Shown in pieces: positions 26,169-34,988 of a stretch of 64,000 nucleotides of DNA (its first letter is position 1; each line of letters begins with the position of its first letter). Position numbers and translations under genes: made by a program. This DNA comes from CAYZTY01 sp964444665 (GTDB taxonomy: Bacteria; Planctomycetota; Phycisphaerae; Sedimentisphaerales; CAYZTY01): positions 124,001 to 188,000 of the forward strand of contig CAYUIE010000001.1 in the NCBI GenBank assembly GCA_964444665.1, given 5' to 3'. Below the pieces are notes generated by a model. That model did not search any database. It had not been told where the DNA came from and worked only from the letters and a program-made list of their open reading frames with translations.

Positions 26169-28094
26169 ATGGTGCATAAACATTTACATCTGAAAGAGCA
26201 TGAGCTAAGCGGCGAGGAAGAAGCCAAAGGAAGGCAGTTTCAACTGAGTTTGGCGCTGCTGGGTACGATGGCCGGGGGAGTATTGCTGCTTAATAGTTTG
26301 ATAGCGCCGCTTTTTTACGGTAAGGACAGCCAGGTCGGCGAGCTTTTTGCCATGCTTGGCGCCGTTTTGCTGGGAGTGCCTATATTGCTGCACGCAATAC
26401 GCAGCATCATAAGCAGACAGATGCATATGGACGAGCTGGTGGCTCTTGCAATAATCGCTGCTTTTGCATCAGGTGAATACCAGACCGCGGGCGTGGTGGC
26501 GTTTTTTGTGCTTTTAAGTGAGCTGATGGAGACTCGAACCGCCTTGGGAGCCCGTGTTTCAATTGAGTCACTCATAAAATTGACCCCTAAAAAGGCCCAT
26601 CTCGTTAGCTCCGACGGCAGTGAAATAGAAGTAGGTGTCACTTCTCTACGGCCTGGAGACGTGATTCGGGTTCGTCCCGGCGATAATATAGCCGCCGACG
26701 GTGAGGTAATAACAGGTTTTAGTTCCATTAATGAGGCGACCATAACGGGTGAATCGCTGCCCGTCGACAAGGTGCCGGGAATGCAGGTCTTTGCCGGCAC
26801 AACGAACCTTACCGGCGCCCTGGATGTTACTGTCACAAAGGCCGGCAATGATACTACACTGGGCAAAGTTCAGTCACTGATTATGCAGGCTGAACAGACG
26901 AAGATACCCATTATGAGGATTATTGACCGCTACGTGAAATGGTATATGCCCACTATCCTGATGATTGCGGGTATCATATTATACTTTACCAATGACATTG
27001 ACCGCGCAATTGCCGCCTTGGTAGTTTCCTGTCCTTGTGCTTTAATCCTGGCCACTCCCACCGCAATGGTCGCGGCACTATCGGCCTCGGCTCGATTGGG
27101 TATTCTTGTCAAAAATGTCGAAGACCTTGAGGTTGCTGGTAAAATGACGGCTATAGTTTTTGACAAGACCGGTACTTTGACTACGGGCCGGCTGTATGTG
27201 ATGAAGCTTACCCCGGCAGAGAATGTGCCGCCCGGGGAGCTGCTTTCGTTTGCGGCCGCCGCTGAGTTGATGAGCAAGCACCCCGCAGCCATGGCGATAC
27301 GAAATGTGGCGAAGGAGGCTAAATTGTCTCTGCCTAAATCAATTGATTTTCAGGAGGTGCCAGGCAAAGGCGTAATGGCTACGGTCGATTCTTCCCGTAT
27401 TTTGGTCGGTAGAGACAGTTTCCTGGGAGAAAATGACGTAGACGTAAGCAGCATTAAGGCCCCAGCACTGCACGAGGAGCAGGGCTTCAGCACTCTTTAT
27501 GTTGCGAAGGATTCACAATGCATCGGCTGGATCGGCCTGCAGGATAAGACCAGGCCGGAAGCTCAACACGCCGTCCGTGAATTGCTGGATATCGGCATTA
27601 AGCGGGTGACTATGCTTACCGGCGACCGTGGCGAAGTGGCGCACCGCGTGGCCGGGGAGCTGGGCTGTACCGATGTTAAGGCCGGTTGTCTGCCGCAGGA
27701 TAAGCTGGCTATCGTAGAGAAGATAAGGAAAGCAGGCCATACGGTCGCCGTCGTTGGCGACGGAATAAACGATGCGCCCGCTTTGGCGGCGGGCGATTTG
27801 GGAATTGCTATGGGAGCGGCAGGGAGCGACGTGGCTATAAATTCAGCCTCTATCGCGCTTATGAGCGATGACCTGAAAAGATTGCCGTTTCTCGTTCGGC
27901 TTTCAAGAAAGACCAGGCTTGTGGTAAACGAGAATCTTGGCTTTGGAATTATCTTTATAATACTCGGAGTGGCAGCGGCAGCGGCGGCCTGGCTGCCGCC
28001 GGTCTATGCGGCAATGCTGCATTTTGCCGGCTCACTTGTCGTGATATTCAATAGTGCCCGCCTGGTCCGCTACGGTGAAGAGCTTCAGGGCTGA
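26169..28094 (+). CDS. Heavy-metal translocating P1B-type ATPase
   Basis: 641 aa. All P-type signatures are present: TGES, the transmembrane CPC in 'VVSCPCALILATPTA', the phosphorylated Asp in DKTGTLT, an HP locus (SKHPAAMAI) and GDGINDAPAL. There is no N-terminal HMA domain; instead the protein opens with a His-rich stretch (MVHKHLHLKEHEL). The last helix reads LHFAGSLVVIFNSARLV. This lacks the Asp of the Zn/Cd type and looks partly like the P1B-4 H-x-G-(S/T) pattern, so the transported metal is uncertain. Its place between SPFH and ABC genes suggests a membrane-homeostasis role. Confidence 0.9.
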   Translation: MVHKHLHLKEHELSGEEEAKGRQFQLSLALLGTMAGGVLLLNSLIAPLFYGKDSQVGELFAMLGAVLLGVPILLHAIRSIISRQMHMDELVALAIIAAFASGEYQTAGVVAFFVLLSELMETRTALGARVSIESLIKLTPKKAHLVSSDGSEIEVGVTSLRPGDVIRVRPGDNIAADGEVITGFSSINEATITGESLPVDKVPGMQVFAGTTNLTGALDVTVTKAGNDTTLGKVQSLIMQAEQTKIPIMRIIDRYVKWYMPTILMIAGIILYFTNDIDRAIAALVVSCPCALILATPTAMVAALSASARLGILVKNVEDLEVAGKMTAIVFDKTGTLTTGRLYVMKLTPAENVPPGELLSFAAAAELMSKHPAAMAIRNVAKEAKLSLPKSIDFQEVPGKGVMATVDSSRILVGRDSFLGENDVDVSSIKAPALHEEQGFSTLYVAKDSQCIGWIGLQDKTRPEAQHAVRELLDIGIKRVTMLTGDRGEVAHRVAGELGCTDVKAGCLPQDKLAIVEKIRKAGHTVAVVGDGINDAPALAAGDLGIAMGAAGSDVAINSASIALMSDDLKRLPFLVRLSRKTRLVVNENLGFGIIFIILGVAAAAAAWLPPVYAAMLHFAGSLVVIFNSARLVRYGEELQG

Positions 28095-28136
28095 GAATTG
28101 TTTCTCCATAAGAAGTCCCAGGGACAACGGTGAACG

Positions 28137-29435
28137 ATGGTTAATCGAAACTCGCAGTCAGAAAATACTAATTCACAGTATGCAGTCGAGACTTTTTCTC
28201 TTACGAAGATTTTCGCCGACTGGTGGGGCCGTAACAAGGTCGTAGCCGTTGATAGTCTGGATTTGAAAGTCAGGTACAATGAGGTCTTCGGGCTGTTGGG
28301 ACCAAACGGCTCAGGCAAAACAACTACCCTTAAATTACTGCTTTCGCTGCTGCATCCGACAAAAGGCAGGGCCCTGGTTCTCGGCGGAGACGGCAGGGAA
28401 CCGAAAATCACCGCGCGCATCGGTTTTATGCCCGAAGAATCATATCTTTATGAATATCTAACCGCACGCGAGACGCTGGATTTCTATGGCCGGCTTTTCG
28501 GTCTGAATGCGAAATTGCGAAAAGTACGTATCGAAGCGCTGCTGGAAATGGTCGGATTGCAGGGGATGACGAGTCGGCCCGTGGGTACTTTTTCAAAGGG
28601 TATGGCGCGCCGAATCGGTTTGGCCCAGGCACTTATAAATGACCCGGAACTCTTGATTCTGGACGAGCCGACCACAGGCCTTGACCCTATCGGCACAAGG
28701 CAGATAAAAGACCTTGTTAAAAAGCTTGCCAAACGCGGCAAGACGGTTTTGCTGTGCAGCCATTTGCTTGCCGATGTCGAGGACGTCTGCGACCGAATTG
28801 CTATACTCTATGGCGGCAGGCTTCAGTCACAGGGCGAGGTTGCGATGCTTTTGGAGCGAACAGACAAAAAACAAATCACCACCGGTGCCCTAAGCGCAGA
28901 TACGCTCGATAAAATAAAGCAGATAGTTCTGGCCGAGGCCGGGCAGTGTGAGATAACCTCGCCCATGGAAAAACTCGAGACGTTTTTTGTCAGAATCGTT
29001 ACTGAGGCCGAGAAGCAGGCGCAGCCGACCAGCGGTGCCGTCATTTCGAAGGGTATAGGATTTCTTGCGGCCGAGACTGCGGAGAGCGTGCTGGATAAGC
29101 TTGTTGCGCCGGAAGGCGTCCCCGGGCGGAGCGTGGACGTCAAAGCCTCAGGTTCCGATGCCGAGCCCGCTAAGTCCGAGCAGGTCAGTAAAATCGAGCC
29201 CGAATATGAGCGGGAAGTTTTGCAGAGCTTGACAGATGCTGATGAGCCGACGAGCGTGCCGGTAAATGAAGAAAAACCACCGGATGTACCGGAAGTTGAC
29301 CCTGAGCAGGTCGGCAAAAGCATCCTGGAAGAGCTCAGCGAGCCGACGGAAAACGGTACTGAGGACTCCTTACGGAGAGACTCTGATGCCGCCGGGCCGG
29401 ATGAGCCGCGTAGGGGAGAGCAGCAAGATGCGTAG
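28137..29435 (+). CDS. ABC transporter ATP-binding protein with acidic C-terminal extension
   Basis: 432 aa. The N-terminal ~230 residues are a complete ABC ATPase: Walker A GPNGSGKTTT, signature TFSKGMARRIG (a variant of LSGGQ), Walker B LLILDEPTTGLD and the switch His in LLCSHLLADV. The remaining ~190 residues are Glu/Pro-rich and low in complexity (EPEYEREVLQSLTDADEPTS). Its end overlaps the permease start by 8 nt, so the two are translationally coupled and form one ABC-2 exporter. Confidence 0.9.
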   Translation: MVNRNSQSENTNSQYAVETFSLTKIFADWWGRNKVVAVDSLDLKVRYNEVFGLLGPNGSGKTTTLKLLLSLLHPTKGRALVLGGDGREPKITARIGFMPEESYLYEYLTARETLDFYGRLFGLNAKLRKVRIEALLEMVGLQGMTSRPVGTFSKGMARRIGLAQALINDPELLILDEPTTGLDPIGTRQIKDLVKKLAKRGKTVLLCSHLLADVEDVCDRIAILYGGRLQSQGEVAMLLERTDKKQITTGALSADTLDKIKQIVLAEAGQCEITSPMEKLETFFVRIVTEAEKQAQPTSGAVISKGIGFLAAETAESVLDKLVAPEGVPGRSVDVKASGSDAEPAKSEQVSKIEPEYEREVLQSLTDADEPTSVPVNEEKPPDVPEVDPEQVGKSILEELSEPTENGTEDSLRRDSDAAGPDEPRRGEQQDA

Positions 29436-30795
29436 TCTCTGGGCCGTTGCTAAAAATACCATAGCTCAGGCCGTGCGGATGAAGGTTGCTGTCATCTTTA
29501 TAATTCTTTTGATTATTCTGTTGCCTGTTATGAGTTTCTCGATGCCCGGCGACGGGACTCTAAAAGGCAGGCTGCAAACCTTCGTAAGTTACGGACTGGG
29601 TCTTACAAACCTGCTGCTTTGTCTACTGACCATAATTGTCTCAACCTATACTCTGTCCAGCGATATAAAAAAGCGTCAGATTTACACCATTCTCACCAAG
29701 CCGATTCGTAGATTTGAGCTTCTTTGTGGCAAGCTGCTTGGTGTTATATTACTTGATTTAGTCCTTCTTGTCGTATTCTGTGGAGTGATTTACGGTCTGG
29801 CTATTTCGATTCCTGCGATATCCGGTGCCGATGAGCAGCAGATTGAGGGTGTAAACAACGAGTTTTTCACGGCGCGGGCCACACTTGCTCCGGCCCTCGT
29901 GGATGTCAGCCAGGAGGTCCGCGAGAAATATCAGCAGTTACGGAAGCAGGGACAGTTGCCTGATACACTTTCAACTGCGAGAGTTATTGCGGAGCTTACC
30001 AGGCAGAAAGAGCTTGAGAAGCGTGCAGTTGTGCCGGGTAATGCGCTGGTCTGGGAATTCAATAATGTAAGACCTTTCGAGCCGAATGACAGAATATTTG
30101 TGCGGTTCAAATATGACGTTTCCGTCAATCCGCCTGACCTGAGTGTGTTCGGCAGGTGGCTGGTGGGCGATTACAGGCAGTACCAGTTCGGGGCTGTGGA
30201 AATGAAAACGCCCATTTACGTTTTTGACCGAAAGGATTTGATTCGCACATTTCACGAGATAGTTGTTCCCGCCGATGCGGTGGCCTCGGATGGTTATTTG
30301 GCTGTTGTTTTTCAGAATATTCCGATTAACGATACGGTGGTTATTTTTCCGCTTGAAGAGGGTCTGGAAGTACTTTACAAGGCCCGGAGCTTTACCTCTA
30401 ACTTTATCTGGGCCGCTTCGGTTATTGCTGCACGATTAATATTTCTTGCCGCTTTAGGTATATCTGTTTCCACGTGGCTGTCTTTTCCGGTGGCGATTCT
30501 GGCCTGTCTGGTCGTTTATTTTACCGGCTCGATGAGCGGGTTCGTTTTCGAGTCACTTGCTTTTCTCACCGTCGGCTGGGGACGTTTCTATGGTTACCTT
30601 GCAAGGCCGGTCCTTAGGCTGCTGCCGCAGTTTGACCAATTCAATCCCACTGAGAATATGGTTTCTGCGCGTCTGTTAGGCTGGTCATTTCTGGGTTATG
30701 TGTTCGGCGTTATGGTTTGCATCAAGGCGGTGATTATCTGGATTTTAGGAGTTGTGATTTTTACTTATCGAGAGGTTGCGAAAGTTACGGTTTAG
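29428..30795 (+). CDS. ABC-2 type transporter permease
   Basis: 455 aa from ATG 29428 (MRSLWAVAKNTIAQAVRMKV), chosen over in-frame upstream codons because GGGGAG precedes it and it overlaps the ATPase stop by 8 nt. Membrane segments occur at ~20-40, 60-90, 110-135 and in the last ~130 residues. A ~190-residue soluble domain lies between ('SGADEQQIEGVNNEFFTARA' onwards), probably extracytoplasmic. The 'KKRQIYTILTKPIRR' loop matches the isolated permease at 20.7-21.7 kb. Substrate unknown. Confidence 0.88.
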   Translation: MRSLWAVAKNTIAQAVRMKVAVIFIILLIILLPVMSFSMPGDGTLKGRLQTFVSYGLGLTNLLLCLLTIIVSTYTLSSDIKKRQIYTILTKPIRRFELLCGKLLGVILLDLVLLVVFCGVIYGLAISIPAISGADEQQIEGVNNEFFTARATLAPALVDVSQEVREKYQQLRKQGQLPDTLSTARVIAELTRQKELEKRAVVPGNALVWEFNNVRPFEPNDRIFVRFKYDVSVNPPDLSVFGRWLVGDYRQYQFGAVEMKTPIYVFDRKDLIRTFHEIVVPADAVASDGYLAVVFQNIPINDTVVIFPLEEGLEVLYKARSFTSNFIWAASVIAARLIFLAALGISVSTWLSFPVAILACLVVYFTGSMSGFVFESLAFLTVGWGRFYGYLARPVLRLLPQFDQFNPTENMVSARLLGWSFLGYVFGVMVCIKAVIIWILGVVIFTYREVAKVTV

Positions 30796-30883
30796 GCACC
30801 GCCCCCTCAGGGGTAAACGGTGGTTCCAATTCGGATTACACACTGTTTGGGCGGATTTGAGCTAAGTCTTCTGACAGAGAGAA

Positions 30884-32662
30884 ATGCGTTTGCGCGATAT
30901 CATAATCTGTTCTCTATGTTTTCTCATTGCCGTTGGTTTGCTGCTGTTTGCGGGCGAGAGGCTGGATTATATTAACGCGGCTCGCAAAGAGATGAAGCTG
31001 GTAATCAACGAGCCACTCGAAAATGCGCCTCCATCGCTTGCCTTTGCCACTATTGCTATGGGTGCGTTTCGCGGCCTGGTGGTTGATATTCTCTGGATAC
31101 GTGCCGACAAGCTCAAGCAGGAAGGGCAATTCTTCGATGCTAAACAGCTTGCCGAGTGGATAACCGTGCTTCAGCCGAGGTTCATTTCGGTCTGGGATTT
31201 TCACGCCTGGAATATGGCGTACAATATTTCCGTAGCCATACCTGCAAGTGAGCCTGAGCAGCGGTGGCGATGGATTAAAAACGGTTATGAGCTGCTCAGG
31301 GACAAAGCCATAGTTATTAATCCGAAAAGTATCCTTTTGTATCGCTCGCTTGCCTGGATTTTCCAGCACAAGATGGGTGGGATAACCGATGATGTTCACA
31401 AGTATTACAAACTGCAGCTTTCCCTGGCAATGAAACCGCTGTTGGGCCCTCAGACTAACGAATTTTTCCAGGCCCTTGCCGGAGCCCCGCGAGACTGGGC
31501 CGAGATAATTAAAAATCCTGTGGTCAGCAAGCTTGTTACCGAGCTTAAAACTGCCGACCCGTCATTTGAGGATGAGGATAAGTTTGTCGGCAATTACTTG
31601 GCGCTCAGGATTTCTCCTGCAAAGTTTAAATCCGAGGCTTTCGATGTAATAGACCGGTTTCGAAGGACCGAGGCGCTGGAGAAATTCGACCTCTTTGCAA
31701 AGGCTTACGAACTGCGGCACACATGGAAGCTTGAGCCTGCCTTTATGCAACAGCTTAATCAAACCTATGGGCCGCACGATATCCGCGAGCCCAATGTGCG
31801 TTATCCCTTAAATTGGGAGCATCCCGATGTACATGCCATTTATTGGGGCGCAATGGGCCTGAAGATTGCCGGTAAGGAAGATTTTTCCGTCGATGAGATT
31901 AATACCGACCGAATCATATATCACAGTCTGCAAAATCTTTTCCGGGCCGGCAGAATCTTCGTTTATGATAGTCCCGCTGCTGTTCCGGATTCTACCGTTT
32001 CGCCCGACAGCGGCGAAACAAGCCCGGTCATAAGAACTGTATTTGTACTTCCTGACCTGCGGATGTTTGAGCCGTACGAAGAGGCAATAGTCGCCGTTAT
32101 CGGAAAGTACGAAGAACTGGGACGTGACGCTGTCTCACAAGAGATCGCACACAGGAATATGATGAAAAATGCCGTGTTTTCCTTTTATCAGGCCGGCCAT
32201 ATTGCCAAAGCACAGCAGATATACGACCGGTTAAAAAAGCTCTATCCCAGAGATGAGTTCAAAGTACCTCTTGTAACTTACGTAAGGAACCGGCTGCACG
32301 AAGAGGTGAAAAGAATAGGCATAAGGGATGCGACAGAGATGATTATGTTTCTTTTGCAAGAAGCCTATTTCAGATATGCTATGCATGATGACAACGAGGC
32401 CTTTGGAAGGGAGAAATTGGCACAGGAGGTTTACGGGCATTATACAGAAGAGTTCAGTGATGAGCGGACCGACAGGATGAAATTGCCCGATTTTGCAATG
32501 TTAAGATACGTCGCACTGGACGGCTTTCTACGTGACCAGATGTTTCCACTAAGACTGAGACAGAGTTTACTGGCACGGATAAAAATCGAAAGACCGGACC
32601 TTTTTGAGCAGTTGGAATCGCAGCGCCGTTTATTGCTTAGGCGACTTGAAGAGTCAGGATAG
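30884..32662 (+). CDS. Membrane-anchored helical-repeat protein of unknown function
   Basis: 592 aa. One N-terminal anchor (IIICSLCFLIAVGLLLFAG) is followed by an all-helical, Trp- and Tyr-rich body. The most conserved-looking stretch is around 'GAFRGLVVDILWIRADKLKQ' and WDFHAWNMAYNISV, with TPR-like helices (KAQQIYDRLKKLYPRDEFK) near residue 440. No catalytic motif recognised. It starts 88 bp after the ABC permease and probably closes the SPFH-ATPase-ABC operon. From memory, similar proteins sit beside ABC-2 systems in other phyla, so a role with the exporter is inferred. Confidence 0.75.
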   Translation: MRLRDIIICSLCFLIAVGLLLFAGERLDYINAARKEMKLVINEPLENAPPSLAFATIAMGAFRGLVVDILWIRADKLKQEGQFFDAKQLAEWITVLQPRFISVWDFHAWNMAYNISVAIPASEPEQRWRWIKNGYELLRDKAIVINPKSILLYRSLAWIFQHKMGGITDDVHKYYKLQLSLAMKPLLGPQTNEFFQALAGAPRDWAEIIKNPVVSKLVTELKTADPSFEDEDKFVGNYLALRISPAKFKSEAFDVIDRFRRTEALEKFDLFAKAYELRHTWKLEPAFMQQLNQTYGPHDIREPNVRYPLNWEHPDVHAIYWGAMGLKIAGKEDFSVDEINTDRIIYHSLQNLFRAGRIFVYDSPAAVPDSTVSPDSGETSPVIRTVFVLPDLRMFEPYEEAIVAVIGKYEELGRDAVSQEIAHRNMMKNAVFSFYQAGHIAKAQQIYDRLKKLYPRDEFKVPLVTYVRNRLHEEVKRIGIRDATEMIMFLLQEAYFRYAMHDDNEAFGREKLAQEVYGHYTEEFSDERTDRMKLPDFAMLRYVALDGFLRDQMFPLRLRQSLLARIKIERPDLFEQLESQRRLLLRRLEESG

Positions 32663-32706
32663 CAGACGATGTAAAGAGGTTCGTAGTCTTTGTCATTTAT
32701 TCTGCA

Positions 32707-34923
32707 TTGTCCGCGGCTTCGGCTGGATTGAACTCATCGAAGTCTGCGGAGAAAAGAGATTTCCGATTGGAACAATCAGCCGAGAGCCTTACCCCGGCAC
32801 AGAAAAAGGCGGTCTATCATTTTGAAGGCCCACTGCTTGTTCTGGCCGGGCCGGGAAGTGGAAAGACCAGGGTAATAACGCACCGAATCGCTGCCTTGAT
32901 AGAAGCCGGTGTTTACCCGTCCAGTATATGCGCGGTAACATTTACCAACCGGGCCGCCGATGAAATGAGGCAAAGAGTGATTGCTTTCGGACTTCGGCGA
33001 GCTCAGTCGAGTCGGTCCGCGGGCGGGGCACATATCAGCACGTTTCACTCGCTTTGTGTCAGGATTCTTCGCAAATATGCCGAGCAGGCAGGGCTGAGAG
33101 AGAATTTCAGCATTTATAACGGGGCCGACCAGAAAAGTTGTATGAAGCAGGCCTTGAAAGACTGCGAGATTGATTCGACCAACTTTCCGCCCGCGCGTAT
33201 GCTTGATGCGGTCTCGCTTCTGAAGAATGCCCTCAAGGACGTTGATTTCATCAAGGGCCATGCCGACGATTTTTTTACGAAAGTAGTTGTCCGGCTTTAT
33301 GCACGCTATCAGGAGATTCTGGCCGCAAACAATGCGCTTGATTTTGATGACTTACTCCTCAAGAGCGCATTTTTGTTAAGAGATTGGCCCGACGTGCGCA
33401 GCGAGTTAAACCAGCGATTCAAATTTATGCTCATCGACGAATATCAGGATACGAACAAGGCACAGTACAGAATCGCCAGAGATATGGTCAGTGAGCACGG
33501 CAATATTTGTGTTACCGGCGACCCCGACCAATCCATCTACCGCTGGCGGGGGGCCGATATCGGCAACATACTTGCCTTCGAAAAGGACTGGCCTGATGCT
33601 ACCGTCGTCAGACTGGAGGAAAATTTTCGAAGCTCACCCGATATTCTTACTATCGCCGATAAGCTTATCTCTTTCAATATAAGGCGTAAAGCCAAAGTAC
33701 TCATCCCGACGAAGCCTTCAGGCCGAGAGGTTGCCTTTGAAAGCTGTGATGATGAGACCGAAGAAGCTCTTTCCATCGTCAAACGAATTGCTAAGTTAAC
33801 AAAACAAGGTGCCGGATTAAATGATATTGCCGTCTTTTACCGTGTTAATGCTATGAGTCGTGCATTGGAAGAGGCCTTTATTGAGTGCAAAATTCCCTAC
33901 CAAATTGTCAGGGGAGTCGAATTCTATAATCGCAAGGAGATTCGTGACCTTATTGCCTATTTGAAGGTTTTGGTTAATCCCCGTGATGAGAAGGCATTAT
34001 TGCGGATTATAAATACTCCTGCTCGCGGCATAGGTAAAACCACCATTCAGAGAGTTGCCGCTTACGCGGGCGTTAAAAATGTGAGCTTTTACAATGTGCT
34101 TTGCCGGGCCGAGAAGGTCGAAAGTCTCGGCCGGGCAGCAAAGACCAAGCTTGCTAATTTTGCGAAGATGATGGAGGAATTCAAAAAAGATGAAAATCCC
34201 GATGGAATCGGGATTAATGTTGCCGAGCTTATGGAGCGCGTTTATCAAGGTTCTGGAATGGCCGCCGAGCTGCGGGCCGGTACAAGTGAGCAGGGCACTG
34301 CCGCAGATAATGTTAACGAGTTGATTAATTCCGCAGCACGTTACGACAAAATAAGCGAGGACGGCTCGCTGCTTGATTACTTGCAGCAGATTTCCCTTTT
34401 TAGCGACTCCGATGCGTATGACGCATCACGTGGCAGCGTTGCCTTAATGAGCCTGCACGCGGCAAAGGGCCTTGAGTTTGAAAATGTCTTTATCATCGGC
34501 CTTGAAGAAGGAATCCTGCCGCACGCCAGGAGCAGTGATAACGATGAGGAACTGGAAGAAGAACGCAGACTCTTTTTCGTGGGCATCACGCGGGCCAAGG
34601 CCGGGCTCTATATAAGTTATGCCAAACATCGTCTCCTGCGGGGCCAGCTTACAAGGACAATACCATCCCAGTTTCTTTACGAAATTGACGCCGATTCTGT
34701 GTTAAGCGAGCCTGAGCAGACGAGTTATTACCAGGAAGATTCTCAGGTTAGTGATACGCAGGTGGATTTTACTCCGGGCCAGTTGGTAAAGCACGAATCA
34801 TTCGGGTTTGGAAGAGTAAAGGAATTTGTCGATATGGGCGAAAACAGTGTCGTAGTAGTTAAATTTGACACAGGACAAACAAAGACACTTATGCTAAAAT
34901 ACGCCGGTATTTCGAAGGTATAG
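32707..34923 (+). CDS. UvrD/PcrA-type superfamily 1 DNA helicase
   Basis: Up to 738 aa. Motif I GPGSGKT, motif II LIDEYQDTN, motif III region GDPDQSIYRWRGAD, the 'SLHAAKGLEFENVFIIGLEE' block and motif VI VGITRAKAGLY are all present, as is a C-terminal PcrA-like Tudor segment ('GQLVKHESFGFGRVKEF'). It unwinds DNA 3' to 5' in repair and replication-fork processing. No ATG start exists: the frame opens with TTG 32707, and TTG 32767 (MEQSAESLTPAQKKAV) gives a more typical N-terminus and is the likely alternative. Confidence 0.93.
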   Translation: MSAASAGLNSSKSAEKRDFRLEQSAESLTPAQKKAVYHFEGPLLVLAGPGSGKTRVITHRIAALIEAGVYPSSICAVTFTNRAADEMRQRVIAFGLRRAQSSRSAGGAHISTFHSLCVRILRKYAEQAGLRENFSIYNGADQKSCMKQALKDCEIDSTNFPPARMLDAVSLLKNALKDVDFIKGHADDFFTKVVVRLYARYQEILAANNALDFDDLLLKSAFLLRDWPDVRSELNQRFKFMLIDEYQDTNKAQYRIARDMVSEHGNICVTGDPDQSIYRWRGADIGNILAFEKDWPDATVVRLEENFRSSPDILTIADKLISFNIRRKAKVLIPTKPSGREVAFESCDDETEEALSIVKRIAKLTKQGAGLNDIAVFYRVNAMSRALEEAFIECKIPYQIVRGVEFYNRKEIRDLIAYLKVLVNPRDEKALLRIINTPARGIGKTTIQRVAAYAGVKNVSFYNVLCRAEKVESLGRAAKTKLANFAKMMEEFKKDENPDGIGINVAELMERVYQGSGMAAELRAGTSEQGTAADNVNELINSAARYDKISEDGSLLDYLQQISLFSDSDAYDASRGSVALMSLHAAKGLEFENVFIIGLEEGILPHARSSDNDEELEEERRLFFVGITRAKAGLYISYAKHRLLRGQLTRTIPSQFLYEIDADSVLSEPEQTSYYQEDSQVSDTQVDFTPGQLVKHESFGFGRVKEFVDMGENSVVVVKFDTGQTKTLMLKYAGISKV

Positions 34924-34988
34924 ATAGCAGATAATATTTAACCTGCGGGCCTGTCGCAGGTTTGAATTTTCAATTAGGAAACATACAA

